NCBI RefSeq assembly: GCF_900111105.1
Contig: NZ_FOGC01000003.1
Coordinates: 82,700-146,699, forward strand
Source: Rosenbergiella nectarea
GTDB taxonomy: Bacteria > Pseudomonadota > Gammaproteobacteria > Enterobacterales > Enterobacteriaceae
Reading direction: 5' to 3'
Length of the DNA stretch: 64,000 nt
Shown: positions 36,234 through 44,505 of the stretch, one piece after another
How the letters are laid out: every line of letters starts with the position of its first letter
Numbering within the stretch: position 1 is the first letter of the stretch
Notes under the pieces: generated by a model
What the model was told of the DNA's origin: nothing
The model's input: only the letters and a program-made list of their open reading frames with translations
Databases searched by the model: none
Translations under genes and position numbers: made by a program

Positions 36234-37217
36234 ATGAACTTCAAACAGTTAATATTTGTTACCGCTATAGTACTTTCTCCTTCAGCCTACAGTGCAAGCA
36301 AAAATTACTGCTCAAGTGGGATCATCGATCCCAATAATCCTCATACCTGTAACAACAATGACCTCAATCGAGCCGTCAGCGATTTGGGTACAGATATCCA
36401 ACAGGGGGATGCTGATACCCTCTCTTCCGCCAATACCTACACTGATGGTCAAGTCAGTAACGAATCGACAGCCAGACAGGACGGGGATGCGAGCACTCTT
36501 TCTTCTGCCAATACCTACACTGATGGTCAAGTCAGTAGTGAAGCGACTGCCAGGCAGAAGGGCGATGCGAGCACCCTTTCTTCTGCCAATACCTACACTG
36601 ATGGTCAAGTCAGTAGCGAAGCGACAGCTAGGCAGAGAGGCGACGCGAGTACTCTTTCTTCTGCAAAAACTTATACTAATGATCAAGTCAGCAGCGAATC
36701 GACAGCCAGACAGAAAGGCGATGCTGATACCCTTTCTTCTGCCAATACCTACACTGATGGTCAAGTTAGTAGCGAAGCGACAGCTAGGCAGAGAGGCGAC
36801 GCGAGTACTCTTTCTTCTGCCAATACCTACACTGATGGTCAAGTCAGTAGCGAGGCGACAGCCAGACAGAATGGTGATATGAATACGCTATCTTCCGCAA
36901 ATTCTTATACGAATCAGCAAATTAATAATTATTGGAGTAAATCAGAAAACCAATTTCAGGCTGTAAATAAACGAATTGATAAACTGGGCAACAGGTTGAA
37001 TGCAGCCATGGCGAGCTCAGCAGCAATAGCATCCATACCTTATGTTGCTGAGGATACATTCTCATTGGGGGTTGGGGCCGGCAATTACAGCAATGGCAAT
37101 GCAGTAGCGGTTGGCGTTCAGTATAAAACAAGTACGAATTCTAATGTCAGGGCTAACTTCGCTAAAGATTCCACCGGAAGATTCACATCTGGTGCTGGCT
37201 TTGCTTTAGGCTGGTAA
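36234..37217 (+). CDS. Small YadA-type trimeric autotransporter with repeat stalk
   Basis: A 327-residue protein in three parts. A signal peptide (FKQLIFVTAIVLSPSAYSA) is followed by a short segment with two cysteines (NYCSSG...HTCNNN). Residues 58-213 consist of six 26-residue repeats of the type GDASTLSSANTYTDGQVSSE-ATARQK, with a seventh partial copy, predicted to form a trimeric coiled coil. The C-terminal 75 residues (VNKRIDKLGNRLNAAMASSA, then ending GRFTSGAGFALGW) match the YadA membrane anchor, four strands per monomer. There is no head domain, so it is a mini-adhesin or stub. Single gene with an AT-rich leader, suggesting transfer. Confidence 0.85.
   Translation: MNFKQLIFVTAIVLSPSAYSASKNYCSSGIIDPNNPHTCNNNDLNRAVSDLGTDIQQGDADTLSSANTYTDGQVSNESTARQDGDASTLSSANTYTDGQVSSEATARQKGDASTLSSANTYTDGQVSSEATARQRGDASTLSSAKTYTNDQVSSESTARQKGDADTLSSANTYTDGQVSSEATARQRGDASTLSSANTYTDGQVSSEATARQNGDMNTLSSANSYTNQQINNYWSKSENQFQAVNKRIDKLGNRLNAAMASSAAIASIPYVAEDTFSLGVGAGNYSNGNAVAVGVQYKTSTNSNVRANFAKDSTGRFTSGAGFALGW
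36405..36872 (+). repeat. Six 78-bp in-frame tandem repeats
   Basis: Each 78-bp unit encodes 26 residues starting GDA(S/D)TLSSANTYT. Units differ at few positions, and a degenerate seventh copy follows to about 36920. Some units are closer to non-adjacent ones (3 and 6 share ATARQR/ATARQN-type ends), suggesting recombination between copies. Confidence 0.9.
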
Positions 37218-37227
37218 AACGAAAAAT

Positions 37228-37266
37228 GGTTGTGATATTTTGCCGCAAAAGGTTCATATCACAACC
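37228..37266. terminator. Stem-loop between convergent autotransporter and isomerase genes
   Basis: GGTTGTGATAT (37228-37238) pairs perfectly with ATATCACAACC (37256-37266). It begins 10 bp after the autotransporter stop and touches the isomerase stop codon. Confidence 0.6.
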
Positions 37267-38081
37267 TATCCATCCTTCCCTAATATATATTCCATCGCTT
37301 TCTTGGCTTTGCATGCAAGAATTTCAGCATCCTGCTCAACGGCCTGGTCATTAAATACCTCTACTCCGATAGGTCCTGTATAACCCAGTTTATCTAAGTA
37401 GGCGATCAACTCTGTTAAAGGGAAATTACCCTCACCGGGTAATAAGCGTTGATGCCGAGCGATCTGTTTAAGGGCGTCACTGTCTAACGGCATGGTTATA
37501 TCCGATAATTGTACTAAGAAGATTTTCTCCACCGGAATACCCGCTAAGTCCTGCACTGTCCGGCGTAAGGCAAAGAGGTGAAAAGCATCGACGACTATGC
37601 CGAGGTTCTCTTCATCGACTTGCTGGATAACCTGCCAAGCTTTATCGCACTGGTCGATCTCGGTACTCCAAGACATCGCTTCATAGGCCACACGCAGACC
37701 AAAACCTTTGGCTTGCTGACAGAGCCATTTCATATCCGCAACAATCTTATGCTGTTCACACTCAGCCGTATTGGCGGCCACCAATATCGTTGGGCTTCCT
37801 AATTCACTTGCCGTCGCCATCATCGTCAACGCTTCGCGGCGCTTTTCATCGCGTTTTTCGCCCACTGCCCCGTCAAAATCCAATAACACTTGGTAATCAG
37901 TGCGCTCAAGGGATAAGGCGTCGAGCTGCTGCGTAGTCTTAGACACCGCTTGTTCAGCATCTTGTTGCCACACTTCAACCCCATCAAATCCAGCTTTCGC
38001 AATCGCTTCAAGTTTCTTTGCAAAGGTCCCCCCAAGTAGAACGGTGTTAAGGAAACGCGGATTGGCTTTCAAGAATGACAT
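37266..38081 (-). CDS. Sugar-phosphate isomerase/epimerase-like TIM-barrel protein
   Basis: A 271-residue xylose-isomerase-like TIM barrel (AP endonuclease family 2 fold). It has LLGGTFAKKLEAIAKAGFDG, VEVWQQD early, RVAYEAMSWSTEIDQCDKAW in the middle (metal-binding Glu), VVDAFHLFAL, VQLSDI, HQRLLPGEGNFPL and IGVEVFNDQ (late Glu). These are the usual strand-end metal ligands. The pattern resembles 3-dehydroshikimate dehydratase and 4-hydroxyphenylpyruvate-dioxygenase-related barrels, but the substrate cannot be assigned. A shikimate-dehydrogenase-like gene lies 4 kb away. ATG preceded by GGAGAAAG. Confidence 0.78.
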   Translation of the reverse strand: MSFLKANPRFLNTVLLGGTFAKKLEAIAKAGFDGVEVWQQDAEQAVSKTTQQLDALSLERTDYQVLLDFDGAVGEKRDEKRREALTMMATASELGSPTILVAANTAECEQHKIVADMKWLCQQAKGFGLRVAYEAMSWSTEIDQCDKAWQVIQQVDEENLGIVVDAFHLFALRRTVQDLAGIPVEKIFLVQLSDITMPLDSDALKQIARHQRLLPGEGNFPLTELIAYLDKLGYTGPIGVEVFNDQAVEQDAEILACKAKKAMEYILGKDG

Positions 38082-38148
38082 ATCTTTCTCCTATTAATGA
38101 CTTGCTAATGAGTATAGACCGTCAAGCGTCAATCCACCTCAGAGCAGG

Positions 38149-38165
38149 CTTAAGATTATCTTAAG
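38149..38165. promoter_or_regulatory. Perfect PmrA (BasR) box
   Basis: CTTAAG-ATTAT-CTTAAG is two direct half-sites with a 5-bp spacer, matching the PmrA/BasR consensus YTTAAK-N5-YTTAAK exactly. It lies 49 bp upstream of the eptA start, as expected for this autoregulated operon. Confidence 0.8.
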
Positions 38166-38213
38166 GTCGGTCAGTAATAATTCATCATTCGATGATTAGT
38201 CTGGACTTATGTT

Positions 38214-39532
38214 ATGAAAAGTTGGTTAACGACGCGCGTAACGCACCCCGTATTGAATGCGCTAACGGCAGCTGCGATCACACTGTGTTTAAATATTCCT
38301 TATTTTGAGCAGGCTTTTCGCCTTGTCAGTCGCTTCTGCGGCGTATCAGTTATGCCTTGATAGCGCTGTTGGTATCGAGTGCCGGAACCTATTTAATCTC
38401 GAACAGTTTCTTCAAGGATTACGCTTCACTTTTTCGTAATAATCGCGAATTCATTACTTACTTAAGCCCTTCTAACGGCATCGCTGCCGCCCTCTCTTGG
38501 TATAAACACGAGCGTACGGCGAATCTGCCTTTAATTCGCTTTGGCGAAGATGCCCGCCAGAGTGCGGCACACCTGACAGGAAAACCGACTTTGACACTCT
38601 TAGTGGTCGGTGAGACGACCCGAGCGCAGGATGTAGGCCTCGGTGGCTATACACGACAAACGACCCCTTTATTGGCCAAGGATAATGTAATCTACTATCC
38701 AAATACGCTGTCGTGTGGTACCTCCACCGCGGTATCAGTCCCTTGTATGTTTTCAGGGATGGGGCACGATCACTATAACGATGCACTGGCGAATCATCGT
38801 GAGGGCCTACTGGATATTGTGCAACGTGCTGGCGTCAACGTGCTGTGGCGTGAAAACGATGGTGGCTGTAAGGGAGCTTGTGCACGGGTGCCGACTGAAG
38901 AGATGACCGCACAAAATCTGCCTGGTATGTGTATCGATGGTGAATGTTATGACCAAGTGCTATTTCATCATTTACAGGGCTATATTGATAAGCAAACCGG
39001 TAATACGTTAATCGTACTCCATACGATTGGTAGCCATGGCCCGACCTATAATCACCGCTACCCCGATGCCTTCAAATATTATACTCCAACTTGCGAAACG
39101 AATGAGGTGCAGCACTGTTCTACAGAACAGCTCGTCAATACCTATGATAATACTATCCGTTATATGGATGCGATGGTCGATCAAGGTATTCAGCTGCTAC
39201 AAGCGAATTCACAGCGCTTTACCACCAGTTTGGTCTATCTGTCCGATCACGGTGAGTCGTTAGGTGAAGATGGGGTTTATTTTCATGGATTGCCTTATAT
39301 GATTGCACCGATTCAACAGAAACACGTTCCTCTGTTAATTTGGCTTTCACAAGACTATCAGCAACGCTATGCTGTTAATCAGAAATGTATGGTTGATCAG
39401 GCTAAGCTTATGCATACGTCACAAGATAATTTATTCCCCACCGTATTAGGATTGTTCGGCGTCCAAACGCGCGAATATCAACCCCAACTCGACTTGCTGA
39501 CGCACTGTCGGGGCAAAGCGAGAGAGTATTGA
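38214..39532 (+). pseudogene. eptA: eptA (pmrC) lipid A phosphoethanolamine transferase, N-terminally deleted
   Basis: The ATG at 38214 opens MKSWLTTRVTHPVLNALTAA, then the frame ends at TGA 38358-38360. Another frame from about 38340 continues RRISYALIALLVSSAGTYLI and then the full catalytic domain, with the nucleophile threonine in LSCGTSTAVSVPCMFSG and metal ligands in LSDHGESLGE. Intact EptA has about 547 residues with five membrane helices; here roughly 100 residues between the first and the last helices are missing, with a frameshift at the junction. EptA adds phosphoethanolamine to lipid A and lowers polymyxin sensitivity. The damaged gene probably makes no anchored enzyme. Confidence 0.85.
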
Positions 39533-40187
39533 TTATTGAAGACGATCCCCTGCTACAGCAGGGGATCCTGCTCGCCATGCAGGGCGAGAACTACCTGTGC
39601 GATGCGGTGAATAGTATCAAGCTCGCCGAGCAGTATCTACACTCCTCCTCTTATAGCCTGATTTTGCTCGACCTAGGGTTGCCGGATGGTGACGGTTTAA
39701 CCTTATTGAAAAGTTTACGTAGGCGAAAAAATACTATTCCTATAATCGTCTTGACGGCTCGCGATACCTTAGAGGATCGCATAGTAGGACTCGACAGCGG
39801 TGCCGACGATTACTTATCAAGCCCTTCGCCCTAGAGGAGCTTCTAGCGAGAAGTCGAGCGTTAATACGCCGTTTTCATCAACAATCGGATAATCTGCTGC
39901 AAATCGACGATCTCACTATCGATATTGGTCGCCGCTTAGTCTTTTTAAGTGAACAACTGCTTGAGTTAACGCCTAAGGAATACGCTATTTTATTACGGTT
40001 GATGCTCAAAGCAAATCAACCGGTGCATCGCGATGTGCTGTACAGCGATATCTATAGCTGGGATAACGAACCCTCTACTAATTCGCTGGAAGTGCATATT
40101 CATAATCTACGGGATAAAGTCGGCAAACAGCGTATTCAGACGCTACGTGGTTTTGGCTACTCCATCAGGACGCAGAAAACACCGTGA
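39529..40187 (+). pseudogene. basR: basR (pmrA) response regulator, frameshifted
   Basis: The receiver domain reads LIIEDDPLLQQGILLAMQGE and LILLDLGLPDGDGLTLLKSL (phospho-acceptor Asp in LLDLGLPD), then [15 protein letters not shown]-stop at 39834. One missing base near 39815 (TACTTATCAAGCCC for TACTTAATCAAGCCC) restores [20 protein letters not shown] and the OmpR-type DNA-binding domain, ending [14 protein letters not shown]. It overlaps the end of eptA; the usual ATG-AAA start is missing and TTG 39529 is the only candidate. Without the DNA-binding half the regulator cannot work. Confidence 0.88.
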
Positions 40188-40817
40188 GAACACTCCTTCA
40201 TTCCTTAGCCCCTAACACGTTACGCTGGAAACTTATGCTAACGGTGGGTGCCATTATCGTTATTTGCCAAGTAATCAGTATCCTCTGGCTTTGGCATGAG
40301 AGCCGAGAACAGGTCACAATCTTGGTCCAAAGTGCAATCAATCACCCCGATCGCCATCGCCATTATGAGAAAGAGGTGCACGAGGCGGTAGCAAGTTGAA
40401 TGTCATCGACAGTTGGCCCAGCGGCAGCAATCCTTAAACGTTGAAACCCCTGCCGCTGCGTTACACTTACGAGGTGATATCACCTTATTGCAGATGGTAA
40501 TACAGAATCTTATTCAAAATGCTCATCGTTACAGCCCGCAAGGCTCAGTGATCACCTTGCGGGTTTCTGCGCAGCAGCAGAGTATCTGTATTGAGATTGA
40601 TGACCCAGGGCCCGGAATCGATCTGAAAAAGGCAACGGAATTAAGTAAAGCCTTTGTGCGTATGGACCGTCGATATGACGGGATTGGGCTTGGGCTGAAT
40701 ATCGTGCAACGCATCTGTCAATTACATCGCAGCCAATTCACCCTGACGAACTTATTGCCTACAGGCTGCCGCGCCACCGTGGTAATTCCTCAGCAGACGC
40801 AACACCTCGAGGCGTAG
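40184..40817 (+). pseudogene. basS: basS (pmrB) sensor kinase, internally deleted
   Basis: The first frame (40184-40399) encodes the N-terminus with one membrane segment (LMLTVGAIIVICQVISILWL), ending HEAVAS-stop. The second (from about 40413) resumes near the ATP-binding domain, with N-box NLIQNAHRYSPQG, G1 DPGPGIDL and G2 GIGLGLNIVQRI. The second membrane helix, HAMP domain and histidine box are missing; E. coli BasS has 363 residues and this locus could encode about 205. BasS senses Fe(III) and low pH. Nonfunctional. Confidence 0.85.
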
Positions 40818-40819
40818 CG

Positions 40820-41890
40820 TTACCCCTTATGATTCGCTTTTTTTTCCCGGGTTAACAGCGCCTCTTTACGGGCAATTCCCCACCGATAGCCGGACAGCTG
40901 ACCATCTCGCTTGACCACGCGGTGGCAAGGGATCACGACAGCGAGTCGGTTCGCCGCACAGGCTTGAGCAACGGCTCGTACCGCCTTGGGGGAACCGAGC
41001 TGCTCCGCTATAGCCGTATAACTGACGGTTGATCCTAATGGAATATCGCGTAACGCCCGCCATACGCGCTCTTGAAAAACGGTGCCTTGAATATCCAGAG
41101 GTAAGTGCCACGTGGACCCAGGTTGTTCAATAAATCCAATGACTTGGGCGACGATTTGCTCGTAGTGTGCATCGCCTCCCATCAGGATGGCATAAGGGAA
41201 TTGTTGTTGAAATTGTTCAATTAAAGCGTCAGGCTCATCGCCTAAGCTTATTGCACAGACGCCTTTTTCACTTTGCGCCACCAATACCGAGCCAAGACTA
41301 CATTGCCCGATTGCGAAATAGATAGTGACCCCTGCAGCCCCACGCCGATAATGTTTCGCTGTCATCCCCAGGCGTTGCGACGCACTTTCGTAGAATCGAC
41401 TATTGGCATTGAAACCGGCTTGATAAATCGCCTCGCAGACCGATTTTTCAGGATCATTGAGTTGCTCTCGCAAGCGGGCGGCACGCAACCCCTGACTGTA
41501 TGCTTTTGGCGACAAGCCAGTGACCGATTTAAAAATACGATGCAGATAGCTGCCACTCACCGAGCAGTAATCGGCAAGCGTTGTTAAATCCGGTAAGTGC
41601 TCGGCGTTCTCGATGAAATAACAGCATTTTTTAACGATAGTGAGCCACTTTGCGGAATAACGTGCGGATGGCGCGGTGAATTCGCTCAAGGTGTAACCTG
41701 CCGCTTCGGCTGCGGTGCTATCACTGAAAAATTCAACATCCTCTCGAGCAGGCAAAAGTGTCACCGCACTGGGAGGACAATAATAGCCGGTAGAGGTCAC
41801 CGCGGCGACAAAATGGTCATCCGCAGCACCATCGCGGGTTTCGACGGCTTGCCAGCGTTCTTCTTCGCTTAGATAGCGTGGTGTAACCAT
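40820..41890 (-). CDS. ada: Ada-like O6-methylguanine methyltransferase/AraC regulator with degenerate zinc site
   Basis: A 356-residue protein with the Ada domain order: N-terminal methylphosphotriester domain (1-75), AraC helix-turn-helix (about 85-180) and methyltransferase domain with active-site PCHR (VVIPCHRVV, about residue 322). Alignment by eye with E. coli Ada shows that Cys38 is kept (TGYYCPPSA) but Cys42 is Ala, Cys69 is Ser and Cys72 is Thr (AAGYTLSEFTAP). The zinc switch that turns Ada into an activator is thus lost, whereas O6-methylguanine repair should remain. The frame is intact, with no stop. Convergent to the basS remnant. Confidence 0.88.
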   Translation of the reverse strand: MVTPRYLSEEERWQAVETRDGAADDHFVAAVTSTGYYCPPSAVTLLPAREDVEFFSDSTAAEAAGYTLSEFTAPSARYSAKWLTIVKKCCYFIENAEHLPDLTTLADYCSVSGSYLHRIFKSVTGLSPKAYSQGLRAARLREQLNDPEKSVCEAIYQAGFNANSRFYESASQRLGMTAKHYRRGAAGVTIYFAIGQCSLGSVLVAQSEKGVCAISLGDEPDALIEQFQQQFPYAILMGGDAHYEQIVAQVIGFIEQPGSTWHLPLDIQGTVFQERVWRALRDIPLGSTVSYTAIAEQLGSPKAVRAVAQACAANRLAVVIPCHRVVKRDGQLSGYRWGIARKEALLTREKKANHKG

Positions 41891-42105
41891 GGGCGCTTAC
41901 TCCTACCAGTGACTGAATGCCGTTAACGATAGAGGATCACACTGTTCAATAATATCCGTTTTTTACACTCACTCATTATTTGGCTAACTATTCACCACGC
42001 TATCTGCTAGATATTACTTTGCGTCGCATTTTTTCAGTGTTCATCTTCCAATGGAATCGGTTCACTGATAATACTATCGCTAGATATGATGACTAGGACT
42101 GCATT

Positions 42106-42915
42106 ATGCTTAATAAAGATACCCAACTCTGTATTTCTCTTTCCGGCCGACCCAGTAATATTGGTACCCGTTTTCATAACTATCTTTACCAAAAACTCGG
42201 TATTGATTTTATTTATAAGGCCTTCTCCACGACCGATATTGACGCGGCCATTAAGGGGGTACGGGCATTAGGGATCCGGGGATGTTCGGTCTCCATGCCT
42301 TTCAAAGAGAGCTGTATTCCTTTTATCGATCACTTGACCGACTCGGCTAAGGCGATCGATTCAGTGAATACTATTGTTAACGATAACGGCGTACTCACCG
42401 CCTATAACACCGATTTTTTAGCAATCCGTCAGCTGATCACCGACCACCTGCATGACAGTTCACAAACTGTCTTGGTACAAGGTGCAGGCGGTATGGCTAA
42501 GGCTGTGGTCGCGGCATTTTACGATGCTGGATTTACTCACCTCAGCGTTATGGCCCGCAATGCACAGAGTGGTAAAGCGTTGGCGGATAAATATCACTAC
42601 CGCTATCAGTCGCCTGACGACACTACGCTTGCCGATATCATCGTTAATGTCACACCCATTGGGATGACTGGTGGCGCAGAAAGTGACACCCTCGCCTTTG
42701 CTGAGTCAATGATTAACGCAGCAGAGACTGTGTTCGATGTTGTCGCCTTCCCAACACTGACGCCCTTGGTAAAGAAAGGCCAAGCACTCGGCAAGAAAGT
42801 ACTGAGTGGTGACCAAGTGATTGCGCTGCAAGCGTTGGAACAATTTGCGTTATATACCGGGGTCAGACCCAGTGACGCATTGATGCAAGAGGCGTCTCTT
42901 TTTTCCCGCCAGTAA
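42106..42915 (+). CDS. Shikimate-dehydrogenase-like protein (HI0607 type)
   Basis: A 269-residue member of the shikimate/quinate dehydrogenase fold. Substrate-side motifs: CISLSGRPSNIGTRFHNYLY, RGCSVSMPFKESCIPFIDHL (catalytic Lys) and SVNTIVNDNGVLTAYNTDFL (Asn, Asp). Cofactor side: VLVQGAGGMAKAVVAAFYDA. The serine-rich start with S-G-R-P rather than P-V-x-H-S is typical of the SdhL/HI0607 group, whose physiological role is unclear and whose shikimate activity is low. It is not the housekeeping AroE. Single gene with an upstream 215-bp gap. Confidence 0.8.
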   Translation: MLNKDTQLCISLSGRPSNIGTRFHNYLYQKLGIDFIYKAFSTTDIDAAIKGVRALGIRGCSVSMPFKESCIPFIDHLTDSAKAIDSVNTIVNDNGVLTAYNTDFLAIRQLITDHLHDSSQTVLVQGAGGMAKAVVAAFYDAGFTHLSVMARNAQSGKALADKYHYRYQSPDDTTLADIIVNVTPIGMTGGAESDTLAFAESMINAAETVFDVVAFPTLTPLVKKGQALGKKVLSGDQVIALQALEQFALYTGVRPSDALMQEASLFSRQ

Positions 42916-42933
42916 CGCTTCCTTCCGACAAGG

Positions 42934-42956
42934 CACGGGAAACTCTTTTTTCCGTG
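42934..42956 (+). terminator. Terminator-like hairpin
   Basis: CACGGGAAA (42934-42942) pairs with TTTTCCGTG (42948-42956), one mismatch, and includes a T6 run in the right arm. It begins 18 bp after the shikimate-dehydrogenase-like gene. Confidence 0.45.
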
Positions 42957-43022
42957 ACCGTTATGGCATATCATCTGCCGGTCTCGTTGAGGCCCATCCT
43001 TGATGGTGCTCCCTAATCTGCT

Positions 43023-43658
43023 ATGAGCGCTTTAGCCATGACTGTTCTTCTGCATTTTATTGATGTATTTGGTACGTTTGTTTTCGCACTGAGTGGCGCA
43101 ACAGTCGGCGTTAGGCATCGCTTTGACCTGTTTGGCGTTTTTGTATTGGCTTTTGTGACGGCGGTAGGGGGTGGTTGTGTCAGAGATCTCTGTTTAGGCG
43201 CCACACCTCCTGCAGGGTTGATTAATGTTGAGTATCTGGTTTGTGTGATCATTGCCATTATGCTCATCACCTTTTTTCAGAAGATTGTATTCTCTTTTGA
43301 AAAACCCGCCCTCTTTTTCGATGCGCTTGGCCTTGGTTTTTTTGCCGCATTTGGTGCGAATAAAGCTTACGTACACACCCATGAGATCTTTTTCTCTATT
43401 TTGATGGGTTGTATCAGCGCCGTCGGTGGCGGATGTATCAGGGATATTCTAACCGGTCGTTCTCCCGTGATCCTCACTAAAGAGATTTATGCCAGTGCGG
43501 CACTGATCGGTGCTGGGATCCAGATCTTAGGCTCATCTGGCGTTATTCCTCCGCAATACAGTATCTGGCTGGCGATTGGTAGCTGTACGGCGATACGTAT
43601 GGTTTCCCTTCGCTATAACATCACGCTAAAAACCATCACCAATAAATATCTCGATTAA
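43023..43658 (+). CDS. TRIC-family (UPF0126) membrane protein, YicG/YadS-like
   Basis: A 211-residue membrane protein built from two homologous halves of three helices plus one extra. Each half carries the diagnostic loop: TAVGGGCVRDLCLGATPP near residue 47 and SAVGGGCIRDILTGRSPVIL near residue 133. This is the UPF0126/TRIC channel family, whose bacterial members conduct monovalent cations or, in some reports, act in glycine uptake. Precise substrate unknown. Intact; starts at ATG 43023. Confidence 0.85.
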   Translation: MSALAMTVLLHFIDVFGTFVFALSGATVGVRHRFDLFGVFVLAFVTAVGGGCVRDLCLGATPPAGLINVEYLVCVIIAIMLITFFQKIVFSFEKPALFFDALGLGFFAAFGANKAYVHTHEIFFSILMGCISAVGGGCIRDILTGRSPVILTKEIYASAALIGAGIQILGSSGVIPPQYSIWLAIGSCTAIRMVSLRYNITLKTITNKYLD

Positions 43659-43747
43659 TCAGTTAACCCTATGTGCTTGATGTATTGCTCTACTCAAGAT
43701 AAATCATTACCGTATTGCACTATTCGCGCGCAAGAGTAACGCATAAC

Positions 43748-44392
43748 ATGAACATTACTGAACTGGCTTCAAACCGTTTTACCACTAAGGCCTACGATGC
43801 CTCACGCTCCCTGACTGAACAACAGATAGCGGATGTCCTGTCGTTATTACAGAACAGCCCTTCTACGCTCAATCTGCAAGGCTGGCACTTTCATGTGATT
43901 ACGACCGAGGCTGGCCGCGAGAAAATCGCTCCCGCTATCTTTGATCTGAATAAAACTAAAGTGGCTGATGCCCCTCTCGCCATCGTTTTTTCCAGTATCA
44001 ATGGTATTAGCGAGCAACACTTAGATGATTTAGTGGCGCAAGAAGAGCAAGATGGCCGTTTTCGTGATGCACAAGCTCGTCAGAAAAATGATGCGGGTCG
44101 CCGCGGTTACATCAATAATGTCGCCCATTCTCCTGAGTTTCAGCATAAGTGGATGGAACGCCAGCTCTATATTGCATTAGGCTTTCTATTATTAGGTGCG
44201 CCAGCATTGGGCCTGCACGCCACGCCAATCGAGGGCTTTGATACCCACAAAATGGACAATATTTTGGGGTTAGAGGCACAAGGTTTACACAGCGTGGTCA
44301 TGGCAACTGTTGGCTATAACAGTGATGCAGATTTTAATGCACAACTGCCTAAGTCCCGCTTCCCACTTGATAAGATTATCACTACATTATAA
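43748..44392 (+). CDS. nfsB: NfsB-like oxygen-insensitive NAD(P)H nitroreductase
   Basis: A 214-residue FMN nitroreductase. The FMN-binding arginine region is at the start (ASNRFTTKAYDASRSLT), followed by LLQNSPSTLNLQGWHFHVIT, ADAPLAIVFSS, KWMERQLYIALGFLLLGAPALGL and PIEGFDTHKMDNILGL, all arranged as in E. coli NfsB. It reduces nitroaromatics and quinones with NAD(P)H. ATG 43748 is chosen over one 11 codons upstream because it gives the family length. Followed by a terminator, then dld on the same strand. Confidence 0.88.
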   Translation: MNITELASNRFTTKAYDASRSLTEQQIADVLSLLQNSPSTLNLQGWHFHVITTEAGREKIAPAIFDLNKTKVADAPLAIVFSSINGISEQHLDDLVAQEEQDGRFRDAQARQKNDAGRRGYINNVAHSPEFQHKWMERQLYIALGFLLLGAPALGLHATPIEGFDTHKMDNILGLEAQGLHSVVMATVGYNSDADFNAQLPKSRFPLDKIITTL

Positions 44393-44398
44393 GCGTCA

Positions 44399-44424
44399 TT
44401 CGGTAATCGTTACAGATTACCGAA
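44399..44424 (+). terminator. Terminator after nfsB
   Basis: TTCGGTAATC (44399-44408) and GATTACCGAA (44415-44424) form a perfect 10-bp stem with loop GTTACA, followed by TTCTTGATTT. It is 6 bp after the nfsB stop. Confidence 0.75.
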
Positions 44425-44505
44425 TTCTTGATTTCCCTCCCCTTCCCCGACGACGCATTTAGGTATATTGTTTTCCTATCATTCAGCAGCAAGGATCAGG
44501 CGGAT

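Noticed and set aside
36312-36842. A 176-residue reverse-strand open frame inside the autotransporter
   Set aside because: It exists only because the 78-bp forward repeat lacks stops in that antisense frame; the translation is itself a repeat of the same register with no start signal.
36405-36920. CRISPR-like regular repeats
   Set aside because: The units are contiguous without spacers, in frame, and part of a trimeric coiled-coil gene.
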